This document shows positions 17,262 to 25,592 of a stretch of DNA of 64,000 nucleotides, piece by piece. Each line of letters begins with the position of its first letter. Positions within the stretch are counted from its first letter, which is position 1. The notes beneath the pieces were generated by a model. That model did not search any database, had not been told where the DNA came from, and worked only from the letters and a program-made list of their open reading frames with translations. Where the stretch lies: the NCBI RefSeq assembly GCF_000633455.1, contig NZ_AYMG01000010.1:62001-126000 (forward strand), in the 5' to 3' direction. The position numbers and the translations under genes were made by a program. The DNA is from Pedobacter jeongneungensis (GTDB lineage: Bacteria > Bacteroidota > Bacteroidia > Sphingobacteriales > Sphingobacteriaceae).

Positions 17262-18530
17262 TTAAATTACTGTTCCACTTGGTACAACAGCACCTTTTTT
17301 AATTACTACTATACCATCTTTAACGGCATAAAGTTCAAAATCTCCATCTTCTAAATGGTCGCCGCCGTTAATTTTTACATCGTTACCAATGCGGCAGTTT
17401 TTATCTATGATGGCGTTATTGATAAAACAACGGTCGCCGATACCAATTAGAGAATTACCCTTACCCGTTTCCTCCTGTATCTCTTCTAAGGTTTGGTACC
17501 TGTCGCTACCCATAATATAAGCATTGGTAATTACTGTATCCTTTCCAATCCTCGATCTGATCCCTAAAACAGCGTGTTCTACTTTGCTTGCCTGAATAAT
17601 GCAGCCTTCGGCAATAATGGTTTTATCTAAAGTGGTACCCGAAATTTTTGAAGGAGGCAACATACGCGCCCTGGTAAAAATGGCGTGATTGCTATCGAAC
17701 ATATTAAATTTAGGAATTTCATCCGTTAAGCCTAAATTGGCCTCAAAGAAAGAAGAAATATTACCAATATCAGTCCAATAACCTTCATACTGATAGCTTA
17801 AAACCCTGCTTTGAGTAATTGCCCTTGGCAAAATTTCTTTACCGAAATCTTTTTCCTCTTCATTTTCATTTAAGATGTTGATCAGGTATTCGCGGTTAAA
17901 AACATAAATACCCATCGATGCCAGGAAATTACGACCTTCGCCCTGCATTTCTTCACCTGTATCAGAAACCCACTCCTCTAAACCGGTTTTAGGTTTTTCG
18001 ATAAAAGAGGTGATCATGTTTTCATCATCAGCCTTTAAAATACCAAAATCAGTAGCATCTTTTGCCGTTACCGGAATGGTAGCAATGGTAATTTCTGCAT
18101 TGGCCTCGATGTGTTTTTCGATCATATCTTTAAAATCCATCTGGTAGAGCTGATCGCCAGATAAAATTAAAATGTAATCGAACTCATGCGAAACAATGTG
18201 ATGCATACACTGACGGACTGCATCTGCTGTACCTTGAAACCAACCTGAGTTTTGTACAGTTTGTTCAGCCGCCAAAATATCAACAAAAGCCGTACTAAAG
18301 TGGCTAAAGTGATACGTGTTTTTAATGTGTTTGTTTAGGGATGCCGAATTAAACTGTGTTAACACAAACATACGGTGGATGCCTGAATTAAGGCAATTGG
18401 AAATTGGGATATCTACCAACCGATATTTACCAGCAATCGGAACTGCCGGTTTTGAACGTGTTTGTGTTAGTGGCGATAATCTAGAGCCCTGGCCACCGCC
18501 AAGGATAACGCCTAAAACTTTGTCAGTCAT
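17262..18530 (-). CDS. glgC: Glucose-1-phosphate adenylyltransferase
   Basis: Forms ADP-glucose from ATP and glucose-1-phosphate, the committed step of bacterial glycogen synthesis, in the cytosol. The protein has 422 residues, the family's normal length. The N-terminal nucleotidyltransferase domain has GGGQGSRLSPLT (11-22), a K-P-A-V-P-I-A-G-K-Y-R-L-V-D stretch for allosteric and substrate binding (27-40), and L-S-G-D-Q-L-Y-Q-M-D near the catalytic Asp. The C-terminal part is a left-handed beta-helix with hexapeptide-like turns. It is read just after glgA with an 8-base gap and is followed by a strong terminator. Confidence 0.96.
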   Translation of the reverse strand: MTDKVLGVILGGGQGSRLSPLTQTRSKPAVPIAGKYRLVDIPISNCLNSGIHRMFVLTQFNSASLNKHIKNTYHFSHFSTAFVDILAAEQTVQNSGWFQGTADAVRQCMHHIVSHEFDYILILSGDQLYQMDFKDMIEKHIEANAEITIATIPVTAKDATDFGILKADDENMITSFIEKPKTGLEEWVSDTGEEMQGEGRNFLASMGIYVFNREYLINILNENEEEKDFGKEILPRAITQSRVLSYQYEGYWTDIGNISSFFEANLGLTDEIPKFNMFDSNHAIFTRARMLPPSKISGTTLDKTIIAEGCIIQASKVEHAVLGIRSRIGKDTVITNAYIMGSDRYQTLEEIQEETGKGNSLIGIGDRCFINNAIIDKNCRIGNDVKINGGDHLEDGDFELYAVKDGIVVIKKGAVVPSGTVI

Positions 18531-18538
18531 GCTTAAGC

Positions 18539-19951
18539 TTATTTTAATTTTTGGTATAATTCTATATAATTTAATGCTGCCCTATCCCAAGAATGATCAA
18601 TTTTCATCATTGTTTTTCTAACAGCTTTAAAAGCTTTTTTATCATTGTATAATTCAACAGCCCGATTAATGGCATGGGTAACATCCCAAATACTCGTTTG
18701 GTCATGGCAGATTCCGAAACCATTGTCGCCTATGTCAATTACTGTATCTCTTAATCCCCCAACCCTGCGCACAATCGGAACGGTTCCGTAACGTAGGGCA
18801 TAAAGTTGGTTTAAACCACAAGGCTCAACCCTCGATGGCATAATCAGAAAATCTGCACCGGCATACATCTCGTGCGATACCTGCTCATTATAACCAATAT
18901 AAACATTGTACCTGCCACCAAAAAGATCCTTTAACTGGTTTAATCGTCCCTCTACCCAACTATCACCTGAACCTAAAACCAGTATATTGATGTTATCGCC
19001 ATGCTGCTGCAAAGCTGTATAAAAAATATCTGGTAGAATATCAGCTCCCTTTTCATCAACCAACCTACCAATAAAAGTAAATAAAGGTTTAGACGGATCT
19101 AATTGAAAAACACTGCAGAGTGCTGTTTTGTTTGCAAGTTTTCCCGCTTCTACTGTTTTTAAATTATAATTTTTGCCAAGCATCGGGTCAGTTTCCGGAT
19201 CCCATACTTCGCTATCAATTCCATTTAAAATCCCGATCGATTTCCAACGCTCCTGCCTCAGCAAACTTTCCAGTCCACGGGCATTTCCCATCATCTCTTC
19301 CAGGTAAGTTGGCGAAACGGTAGTTACCCTCCAGGCACATTTAATGGCCGAAGCCAACGGGTTAATTGCATCTTCCCAGCCTAATAAACCACCTTTCCAT
19401 AAATCGAAAGCAGGTAAATAATAGAGTTTATCCCATCCAAACTGTCCCTGATATTGTGCATTATGTATGGTTAAAACTGTTGGAACGCCACTAATGGGCT
19501 TGTATTTCACAGAATTAGAAACCATAAACGGAATCAAACCCGTATGGTGATCATGACAGTGGATTACATCCGGACGGTGTTCCCATTGTACTATCCAATC
19601 AAGGGTGGCAATCTGGAAGGCTAGGAAACGTTCAGTATCATCACTGTAGCCATAAACATTCGGTCGGTCTGTTAAACCTTGTATATGGATAACATATAAA
19701 TCGAAACCCAGTTTATTGATTTTCTCTTTTAAAATGCGGTACTGAAAGTGGTGATTACCGTAGTTTGCCCAGGCATCATAAGTAACTTCAAATTCGCTTT
19801 CACGGATAAATTTTGTATCGTATGCAGGCACAACCACTTTAGCAATGTGGCCTAGTTTATTCTGATATTTTGGTAAAGCCCCTACCACATCGGCTAAACC
19901 GCCAACTTTTGCAACAGGGTAACACTCGGCGCTTATATGTATAATTTCCAT
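18539..19951 (-). CDS. glgA: Glycogen synthase (ADP-glucose), GT5
   Basis: Elongates alpha-1,4-glucan from ADP-glucose. The ATG at 19949-19951 (MEIIHISAECYPVAKVGGL) is preferred over a TTG one codon upstream, giving 470 residues. KVGGLADVVGALP near residues 15-27 is the ADP-glucose-binding signature. The C-terminal Rossmann domain shows F-I-G-R-L-V-D-E-K-G, and S-R-V-E-P-C-G-L-N-Q carries the conserved Glu-containing motif. First gene of the glgA-glgC pair; no branching or debranching enzyme is in view, so those genes must lie elsewhere. The upstream stretch 19952-20480 contains only repeats and a terminator. Confidence 0.95.
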   Translation of the reverse strand: MEIIHISAECYPVAKVGGLADVVGALPKYQNKLGHIAKVVVPAYDTKFIRESEFEVTYDAWANYGNHHFQYRILKEKINKLGFDLYVIHIQGLTDRPNVYGYSDDTERFLAFQIATLDWIVQWEHRPDVIHCHDHHTGLIPFMVSNSVKYKPISGVPTVLTIHNAQYQGQFGWDKLYYLPAFDLWKGGLLGWEDAINPLASAIKCAWRVTTVSPTYLEEMMGNARGLESLLRQERWKSIGILNGIDSEVWDPETDPMLGKNYNLKTVEAGKLANKTALCSVFQLDPSKPLFTFIGRLVDEKGADILPDIFYTALQQHGDNINILVLGSGDSWVEGRLNQLKDLFGGRYNVYIGYNEQVSHEMYAGADFLIMPSRVEPCGLNQLYALRYGTVPIVRRVGGLRDTVIDIGDNGFGICHDQTSIWDVTHAINRAVELYNDKKAFKAVRKTMMKIDHSWDRAALNYIELYQKLK

Positions 19952-20071
19952 CAACTATTTGGTGTAGATAACCCAAGTAAGTTACTAATTGTTTTGAGCT
20001 TTGCAAATAATGTAAATTATATTTTTAGTTGGTTATTTATCCCCTCAAATCACATGAGGTTAATTTTATCA

Positions 20072-20403
20072 GCGGCAATCTTTTTAATCTGCGGGAGAAA
20101 GCGGCCAATGGTTTTCCAATGATTTCGCAGATACACAAAAGCCTTTTTTGAAAGTGAATGGTCTGATTCTTCGTGGCAGGCTGCAGCCCTGCTTTCCGTT
20201 GCAAGTCCTCACTGCGCTCCGAGCTTTGCACTACAATCAGGCTTAAAAACAAAGGGTTGTTCTTGTTAAGCGCAAAAAGTAGCTAAATTTAGCTGCGGTA
20301 ATCTTTTTAATCTGCGGGGGAATATAGCGCATAATTTCCCGCTGATTTCGCAGATATACGCAGAAGGCTATTTCATCAGTGCTAATCTCTCTAATCTGTG
20401 GGG
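20072..20403. repeat. Three direct copies of an AATCTTTTTAATCTGCGGG motif
   Basis: GCGGCAATCTTTTTAATCTG (from 20072), GCGGTAATCTTTTTAATCTG (from 20295) and a weaker copy at 20380-20403 repeat in one direction. The first two are each followed by TGATTTCGCAGATA. Unit spacing is irregular and there are no conserved spacers, so this is a dispersed word repeat and not CRISPR. It fills much of the 529-base gene-free stretch. Confidence 0.65.
20175..20245. repeat. Dispersed repeat B, copy 2
   Basis: This is the diverged partner of 16848-16920 in the same orientation. Conserved blocks are CCTGCT, GTCCTCACT, GCTCCG-GCTTT and ATCAGG. Confidence 0.5.
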
Positions 20404-20414
20404 CATAAAAACGA

Positions 20415-20444
20415 AAAAACCGCTTAAATCCATAAGCGGTTTTT
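20415..20444 (-). terminator. Intrinsic terminator after the second methyltransferase gene
   Basis: AAAACCGCTTA (20416-20426) pairs with TAAGCGGTTTT (20433-20443) around 6 bases. A and T runs flank both sides, so it can work on either strand. It lies 37 bases past the stop of the minus-strand gene. Confidence 0.88.
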
Positions 20445-20480
20445 AACAACAAAACAAATATATTTTTGGTTTAAAAATAT

Positions 20481-21275
20481 CTAGTACTCTTCCGCGATGA
20501 TTTCGTAGAAATCGCGGATAGGTTGAAACTGAGGGTGCAGTGAAACCACATCTCCAAAAACCAATAGTGCTGGTGCATCTATTTTTTTATCTTCAACAAT
20601 TTCGGCAATGGTATCTACTATACCTATTGCAATTTTTTCTTGTGGGGTAGATCCATTCTGGATCACCGCTACAGGCAACAGATTTTTATTTTCTGCCTGA
20701 AAGATTGCAGCAATTTCTTTTACTTTTTCAATTCCGTTTAAAACTACAATGGTCGCTTTGGTTTTTGCAGCGATATATAAATCCTCTGATATTTCGCCTC
20801 TGCTATTTGTTCCGGTTACTGCCCAGAAACTTTCGCTAAGGTCTTTATAAATCATCGGGATTTTTTGCAAACTCGGCGCACCAGTTGCACTCGAAATACC
20901 CGGAATGATCTCGGTTGGGATACTGTAAGATTCTGCCGCATCAATTTCCTCATATCCTTTTGCAAAGAAAAACGGATCACCACTTTTTAAACGTACCACG
21001 TGACCATAGTTTAAAGCATAATCAATAATCAGCTTGTTAACTGCATCCTGCGAAAAAGATTCATCATCAGAACGTTTGCCCACATAAACTTTCGGAATAC
21101 CATCTGGCGCATGACACAATAAAGCTTCGTTCACATTTGCATCATACAAAACAACATCAGCTGTTTTCAATGCTTTAACACCTTTTAAACTAAATAAATC
21201 CGGATCGCCAGGACCAGCACCTATTAAAGTAATTTTTGGTTCAATGTTCGCTTTTTCTACTTTATTCAAAATCAT
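20481..21275 (-). CDS. Diverged uroporphyrinogen-III C-methyltransferase paralogue
   Basis: A 264-residue SAM-dependent tetrapyrrole methylase of the SUMT/CobA family, a paralogue of the gene at 27088-27858. The SAM-binding GAGPGDPD stands at 19-26. The second motif reads KSGDPFFFAKGYEE (97-110), where the paralogue has KGGDPFVFGRGYEE. The third reads P-M-I-Y-K-D-L-S-E-S (140-149) in place of P-V-T-H-R-G-M-S-E-S. Loss of the glycine, of G-R-G and of the H-R pair suggests altered or lost substrate binding. It stands alone between a shared promoter box (21316-21360) and a terminator, and its box nearly equals that of the sulfate operon, so it is probably co-regulated. It may act on another tetrapyrrole, be a poor SUMT, or be regulatory. 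Confidence 0.85.
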   Translation of the reverse strand: MILNKVEKANIEPKITLIGAGPGDPDLFSLKGVKALKTADVVLYDANVNEALLCHAPDGIPKVYVGKRSDDESFSQDAVNKLIIDYALNYGHVVRLKSGDPFFFAKGYEEIDAAESYSIPTEIIPGISSATGAPSLQKIPMIYKDLSESFWAVTGTNSRGEISEDLYIAAKTKATIVVLNGIEKVKEIAAIFQAENKNLLPVAVIQNGSTPQEKIAIGIVDTIAEIVEDKKIDAPALLVFGDVVSLHPQFQPIRDFYEIIAEEY

Positions 21276-21315
21276 AACAGAAAGTTTATGCTCGTTATAC
21301 GTTTGTTTAATTATA

Positions 21316-21360
21316 CAAATATATAAAGTCTATAGGAATTGTCGTAATTTATTTTAAAAT
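21316..21360 (-). promoter_or_regulatory. Promoter box shared with the sulfate-assimilation operon
   Basis: This 45-base stretch matches 30217-30261 at 41 positions. On the minus strand it ends with the -7 element TATATTTG (21316-21323), preceded by the conserved AATTACGAC and ATTCCTATA blocks. No TTTG stands at the usual -33, so an activator or repressor may bind there. Transcription would start near 21309. Confidence 0.7.
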
Positions 21361-21506
21361 ATTTTTTTAAATGTCATTCTGAACGTAGTGAAGAGTCTTC
21401 AAATAGTCGTCATCTCGACTGAAACGTAGCTTCGAATATTCGCGAAAGAGACCTAACTCGAGATAGATTTATCGGCTTCGCTACCATTGACAGATGATAA
21501 GAAAAG

Positions 21507-21605
21507 CCGTCATTGCGAGGAGGTACGACGAAGCAATCTTTCCTGCTGGCGATTATTGCAAGAAAGATTGCTTCGTCGGCTGAAAAAGCCTTCTCGCAAT
21601 GACGA
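21507..21605. repeat. Dispersed palindromic repeat C, copy 1 (99 bp)
   Basis: The element is nearly palindromic: outer arms CGTCATTGCGAG and CTCGCAATGACG, inner arms GACGAAGCAATCTT and AAGATTGCTTCGTC. The reverse complement of 43081-43179 matches at about 95 of 99 bases. It lies between the diverged methyltransferase and the small lipoprotein gene (gap 21276-21625). The remaining DNA around 21370-21500 holds a weaker GTCATTCTGAACGTAGTGAAG-type repeat. Confidence 0.85.
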
Positions 21606-21625
21606 TGCGTTCGGGGTGACAAATT

Positions 21626-22090
21626 CTATTTACAATTCACTTCTGCAAAAGTAAACTTGCCAGCTTCGTAATTAATGGGCTTACCTTTAACAAAATAAGA
21701 TCTGCCCAATGTAGTTTCGATCTGTGCAACGCCCATAATGAGTTTACCATCTTTTTTTAAAAAGGCTAATGGGTTGGTAAAAGCTTTAGAAGTATCTTTA
21801 CCTGTATTAAACCGGTAATCAACCATTAAGGTATCACCATTAAACTTACCATCAATTTTACCATTATTTTCAGGTTTATCAGCATATTTCACCAATAATG
21901 AACCAGTTACTTTACCAGATGCCATTGTTTTCACAATCATAGCTGCACTGTCTTTTTCGAAAAAAGCGGCATAACAGGTTTGGTTAATCACCGAATCCTT
22001 TTTCGCGGTATCAGCCTTTTTATCTGATTGGTTACAGGCAAAAACAAAAGGAACAGCGGCAAAAACGAAGTATATAAGATTTTTTTTCAT
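21626..22090 (-). CDS. Small lipoprotein of unknown function
   Basis: The ATG at 22088-22090 gives 154 residues; in-frame sequence further upstream lacks signal-peptide character. A lipoprotein signal ends at A-V-P-F-V-F-A-C with lipid-accepting Cys19, followed by N-Q-S-D-K-K-A-D, so the mature protein is anchored in an envelope membrane. The mature part is a beta-rich domain (Y-A-A-F-F-E-K-D-S-A-A-M-I onward, G-K-I-D-G-K-F-N-G-D-T-L-M-V-D-Y). No catalytic motif or family is recognised. It lies after the terminator of the sulfate operon and is probably expressed separately. Confidence 0.75.
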   Translation of the reverse strand: MKKNLIYFVFAAVPFVFACNQSDKKADTAKKDSVINQTCYAAFFEKDSAAMIVKTMASGKVTGSLLVKYADKPENNGKIDGKFNGDTLMVDYRFNTGKDTSKAFTNPLAFLKKDGKLIMGVAQIETTLGRSYFVKGKPINYEAGKFTFAEVNCK

Positions 22091-22200
22091 GTGGTTTGTA
22101 ATTAGGTGCATTATAAATATACGAAGAAGATGAAAGGTTTTGATTATTTCCATAAACCAGGGCCTTATTAATTTTATATCTCATCAATAGATAGCATCAT

Positions 22201-22240
22201 AAAAAAGAAAAACGGGAGACCGTTATCCGATATCCCGTTG
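22201..22240 (-). terminator. Terminator of the sulfate-assimilation operon
   Basis: On the minus strand AACGGGA (complement of 22233-22239) pairs with TCCCGTT (complement of 22211-22217), followed by TTTCTTTTTT. It lies about 190 bases past the cysN stop in the stretch 22091-22427. Confidence 0.75.
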
Positions 22241-22373
22241 AAATTGCTTTCACTTTAGGTTAGCCCCAAAGCTTTCATTATTATATTTGGTTGTGGTTCT
22301 ACACTGTATGATTTTCAGGATTGTAGGATTTCAGGATCAACTGGTTATTTCTTCATGCCTAATAACGCTGTCG

Positions 22374-22412
22374 CCATTGATCATTGAAAATTGGTCATTG
22401 GTTATTGATCGT
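22374..22412. repeat. ATTGATCATTGAAAATTGG word repeat
   Basis: ATTGATCATTGAAAATTGGT is followed by CATTGGTTATTGATC, built from the same short words. It resembles the degenerate word blocks elsewhere in the window. No other feature is seen between the terminator and the cysN stop. Confidence 0.4.
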
Positions 22413-22427
22413 TTTACATCTTCCATC

Positions 22428-23678
22428 CTACTCTACCGCCGCCCTGAACATTAAAGCACCAACAGTTAAATTGGTACGGGGATCGACTAATATCGCCGAA
22501 CCATTTGCACGGTTATCATCATATAAATCAAATGCCAAAGCATCGGCAGTTTTCACAATTACACGGCCAATGTCGTTTAATTTAAATTCTTCTGCAGCAT
22601 GTTTTTCTAATGTATTGATGTCTACTTTATGCAGAATTTCGCTGATTTTACATTTAGTAATCTTGCTATTATGCTGAATATTATACATTATCGAGGTATC
22701 CAATGCACGGGTATCCATCCAGCAAAGGTCAGCTTCGATCAGTTTTGATTCCTGAGGCAAGGCCGAGGCATTTACAATGCTATCACCACGGCTAATATCC
22801 ACATCATCTTTTAAATGGATAATAACCGACTGACCAGCATGTGCAGCATCAAGTGCCTGATCGAAAAATTCGATCTTCTCTACGGTAGAGCTGGCTCCTG
22901 ACGGAAGAACCGTAACCTTATCATTTAAGTTAAAGGTTCCGCTCAATACCCTACCTGCATAACCACGGTAATCGTGCAGTTCTTCTGTTTGTGGTCTTAC
23001 CACCCACTGTACGGGCATACGTGCCAATTGTGATTTGTCTAAGCTATCGGTATCTACTTTCTCCAAGAAATGCAGCAAACTTTCGCCTTCATACCAATCC
23101 ATATTTTCAGAAGTCTGCGCTACATTATCTCCTTTTAATGCACTCACCGGAATGTAGGTGATATCAGCAAGTTTTAACTGTTGGGCCAAAATTTTGTATT
23201 TCTCGATGATCGAACTGTAAATGGTTTCACTGTAATCAACCATGTCCATTTTGTTGATGCACACCACCACATGTTTAATGCCCAATAAGGAAACTATATA
23301 CGAGTGGCGGATGGTCTGCTCAACTACACCATTACGCGCATCGATCAAAATAATGGCCAAATTAGCGGTAGACGCACCTGTAACCATGTTCCTGGTATAC
23401 TGTATATGCCCCGGGGTATCGGCTATAATGAATTTACGTTTCTCTGTCTGAAAGTATTTATAAGCTACATCAATGGTAATGCCCTGCTCGCGCTCTGCCC
23501 TTAAACCATCGGTAAGAATGGCTAAATCTATTGTTCCGTCGTCATTTTTGCGGTTCGAACTCTGCAAAGCTTCTAACTGATCGGCCAAAATAGAATCCGT
23601 ATCGTATAACAAACGGCCAATTAAGGTACTTTTACCATCATCTACGCTGCCTGCTGTGAAAAATTTTAATATGTTCAT
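22428..23678 (-). CDS. cysN: Sulfate adenylyltransferase, GTPase subunit
   Basis: The large regulatory subunit (416 residues) of ATP sulfurylase couples GTP hydrolysis to formation of APS from ATP and sulfate. The G1 motif is GSVDDGKST at 10-18; G3 reads A-D-T-P-G-H and G4 I-N-K-M-D. EF-Tu-like beta-barrel domains 2 and 3 follow, with R-P-Q-T-E-E-L-H-D-Y-R-G-Y-A-G-R typical of CysN. There is no C-terminal APS kinase (CysC) fusion, which fits a pathway reducing APS directly. It is the last gene of the operon; 157 bases of word repeats separate it from cysD. Confidence 0.96.
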   Translation of the reverse strand: MNILKFFTAGSVDDGKSTLIGRLLYDTDSILADQLEALQSSNRKNDDGTIDLAILTDGLRAEREQGITIDVAYKYFQTEKRKFIIADTPGHIQYTRNMVTGASTANLAIILIDARNGVVEQTIRHSYIVSLLGIKHVVVCINKMDMVDYSETIYSSIIEKYKILAQQLKLADITYIPVSALKGDNVAQTSENMDWYEGESLLHFLEKVDTDSLDKSQLARMPVQWVVRPQTEELHDYRGYAGRVLSGTFNLNDKVTVLPSGASSTVEKIEFFDQALDAAHAGQSVIIHLKDDVDISRGDSIVNASALPQESKLIEADLCWMDTRALDTSIMYNIQHNSKITKCKISEILHKVDINTLEKHAAEEFKLNDIGRVIVKTADALAFDLYDDNRANGSAILVDPRTNLTVGALMFRAAVE

Positions 23679-23686
23679 GTTTTTTT

Positions 23687-23832
23687 AGATTTGAGATATG
23701 AGACACTAGATTTGAGACGGATGCAAGATTCTCAAATCTCACATCTCAATACTCAAATCTCTCTTAAATAATAGATATGAGATATTAGACGGATGCAAGA
23801 TTCTCAAATCTCACATCTAAAATCTCACGTCT
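23687..23832. repeat. Tandem TCTCAAATCTCACATCT repeat
   Basis: The phrase GACGGATGCAAGATTCTCAA plus ATCTCACATCT occurs twice (around 23717-23748 and 23790-23820), with variants GATTTGAGATATGAGACACT and AATACTCAAATCTCTC. The words appear in both orientations. A related block stands at 27930-27960 in the same operon. Only two main copies exist, so CRISPR is excluded. Confidence 0.6.
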
Positions 23833-23835
23833 CTT

Positions 23836-24741
23836 TTAAAAATATCCTCCCTTTTTCCTGTCTTCCATTGCGGCTTCAGAAACTTTATCGTCCAAACGGG
23901 CGCCACGTTCTGAAATTTTAGAGGCACTGATTTCCGAAATAATATCATCGATCAAAGTGGCGTCTGATTCTACCGCAGCGGTGCACGACATGTCGCCAAC
24001 TGTACGGAAACGAACCTGTTTGCGTTCGACAACATCTTCATCATCCATATTTAAAAATGGAGAAGCAGCCATCAATTGTCCATTACGGGTGATACAATCG
24101 CGTTCGTGAGAGAAATAAATACTTGGCAGATCGATTTTCTCCCTGCGGATATAGTTCCAAACATCTAACTCTGTCCAGTTACTGATCGGGAATACACGGA
24201 TGTTTTCCCCTTTATGGATTTTTCCGTTATAAATGTTCCAAAGTTCAGGGCGCTGGCGTTTTGGGTCCCACTGACCGAATTCATCGCGAACCGAGAAAAT
24301 ACGCTCTTTCGCCCTTGCTTTTTCCTCATCTCTACGGGCACCGCCAATGCAGGCATCAAACTGGTATTTTGCAATGGTATCAAGCAAGGTTACGGTTTGT
24401 AAAGCATTTCTACTGGCGTTTTTACCGGTCTGCTCTACCACTTTACCCTGATCAATAGATTCCTGCACAGAACCAATAATTAATTTTTCGCCAATTCTTT
24501 CTACCATCTGGTCGCGGTAAGTGATGGTTTCTTCGAAATTATGACCTGTATCTATGTGTACCAAAGGAAAAGGAAATTTCCCCGGACGAAAAGCTTTTTC
24601 TGCCAAACGAACTAAAGTAATTGAATCCTTTCCACCTGAAAATAACAGGGCCGGTTTTTCAAACTGACCTGCTACTTCACGCAAAATGTGAATGGCTTCG
24701 GCCTCCAGTTCGTCTAAATAATCAAAATTATATGTACTCAT
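23836..24741 (-). CDS. cysD: Sulfate adenylyltransferase, catalytic subunit
   Basis: Forms APS with CysN. The ATG at 24739-24741 (MSTYNFDYLDELEAEAIHIL) gives 301 residues, the family's normal length; the 15 residues readable upstream come from word-repeat DNA. The PP-loop SGGKDS in L-L-F-S-G-G-K-D-S-I-T-L binds ATP, followed by V-H-I-D-T-G-H-N-F and the C-I-G-G-A-R-R-D-E-E-K-A-R-A-K-E-R motif, then R-P-E-L-W-N-I-Y and F-P-I-S-N-W-T-E-L-D-V-W. The C-terminus M-E-D-R-K-K-G-G-Y-F is typical. Confidence 0.96.
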   Translation of the reverse strand: MSTYNFDYLDELEAEAIHILREVAGQFEKPALLFSGGKDSITLVRLAEKAFRPGKFPFPLVHIDTGHNFEETITYRDQMVERIGEKLIIGSVQESIDQGKVVEQTGKNASRNALQTVTLLDTIAKYQFDACIGGARRDEEKARAKERIFSVRDEFGQWDPKRQRPELWNIYNGKIHKGENIRVFPISNWTELDVWNYIRREKIDLPSIYFSHERDCITRNGQLMAASPFLNMDDEDVVERKQVRFRTVGDMSCTAAVESDATLIDDIISEISASKISERGARLDDKVSEAAMEDRKKGGYF

Positions 24742-24746
24742 TACAA

Positions 24747-24860
24747 TTGTTGAAATGTTAAAATGTTGAATGTTGGAATGTTCCAATCATTCAAAGTTAT
24801 AATTGTTGTTGTTGTTCTTGTTGTTAAAAATTGTTGAAAGGTTGTAAAGTTGAAATGCCA
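24747..24860. repeat. GTTGAAATGTT / TTGTTGTTG low-complexity block
   Basis: Upstream of cysD lie repeated words such as GTTGAAATGTTAAAATGTTG and a run of TTGTTGTTGTTCTTGTTG. It is non-coding spacer with the same degenerate word style as other gaps. Confidence 0.45.
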
Positions 24861-24888
24861 TCATCCCTTTTTCATCTTCCATTTTACA

Positions 24889-25590
24889 TCAGGATGCTGC
24901 ATGCAAACCACATTCTTTCTTGCTTTGGTCTTCCCACCACCATCTTCCCGCCCTAAAATCTTCGCCTGGCTGTACTGCTCTTGTACATGGCGCGCATCCT
25001 ATGCTCGGGAAACCTTTATCGTGCAAGGTATTATACACAATGTTATTTTCTTTAATATAGGTTTTTACATCCTCTAAAGTCCAGTCGAAAATAGGATGGA
25101 ATTTCACCAATTGGTTTCCTTCGTCCCATTCTAAATCATGCATATCCTCACGGTTGGCACTCTGATCGGCCCTTATTCCTGTTATCCAGATTTCGTTCCC
25201 TTTTAATGCTCTTTTTAAAGGTTCAATTTTACGGATGTAACAGCATTCTTTTCTATTTTCTACCGATTCGTAAAAGCTGCTTGGGCCTTTCGTATTCACC
25301 ATATCCTGCAATAACTCATTTTGCGGATAATAGGCATGTATCGGTTTGTTATAAATTTCTAATGTGCGGTTCCAAACATAATAGGTTTCGGGGAACAGGC
25401 GTCCGGTTTCTAAAGTAAAAACCTTAATCGGTATATTATTGGCAAAAATCAAATGGGTAATGGCCTGATCTTCCCAGCCAAAACTGGTCGAAAATATAAT
25501 ACGGCCGGCATATTGATCAGCCAAAAATTTCAGTTTATCAATTGTACTTAAACCTGCCAGTGCTGTTTTTATCTCCTCTAGGTCTGTCAT
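24889..25590 (-). CDS. cysH: APS reductase (thioredoxin-type, [4Fe-4S])
   Basis: Reduces adenylyl sulfate to sulfite with reduced thioredoxin. The ATG at 25588-25590 gives 233 residues; a GTG one codon upstream is the alternative. Numbered from that GTG, Cys117-Cys118 (K-E-C-C-Y) and Cys200-x2-Cys203 (I-G-C-A-P-C-T-R) are the cysteine pairs that bind a 4Fe-4S cluster in APS reductases and are absent from PAPS reductases. The catalytic cysteine is in E-C-G-L-H (Cys228). The P-loop-like S-T-S-F-G-W-E-D and I-T-G-I-R-A-D-Q-S are present. APS specificity agrees with the lack of APS kinase here. The upstream gene's TAG abuts or overlaps the start, so translation is probably coupled. Confidence 0.94.
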   Translation of the reverse strand: MTDLEEIKTALAGLSTIDKLKFLADQYAGRIIFSTSFGWEDQAITHLIFANNIPIKVFTLETGRLFPETYYVWNRTLEIYNKPIHAYYPQNELLQDMVNTKGPSSFYESVENRKECCYIRKIEPLKRALKGNEIWITGIRADQSANREDMHDLEWDEGNQLVKFHPIFDWTLEDVKTYIKENNIVYNTLHDKGFPSIGCAPCTRAVQPGEDFRAGRWWWEDQSKKECGLHAAS

Positions 25591-25592
25591 CA

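Noticed and set aside
21410..21622. Minus-strand frame of 70 codons
   Set aside because: It is a translation of the palindromic repeat C and flanking repeat DNA.
23687..23832. Possible CRISPR-like array before cysN
   Set aside because: Two main copies only, in mixed orientation, with no unique spacers of equal length and no cas genes nearby.
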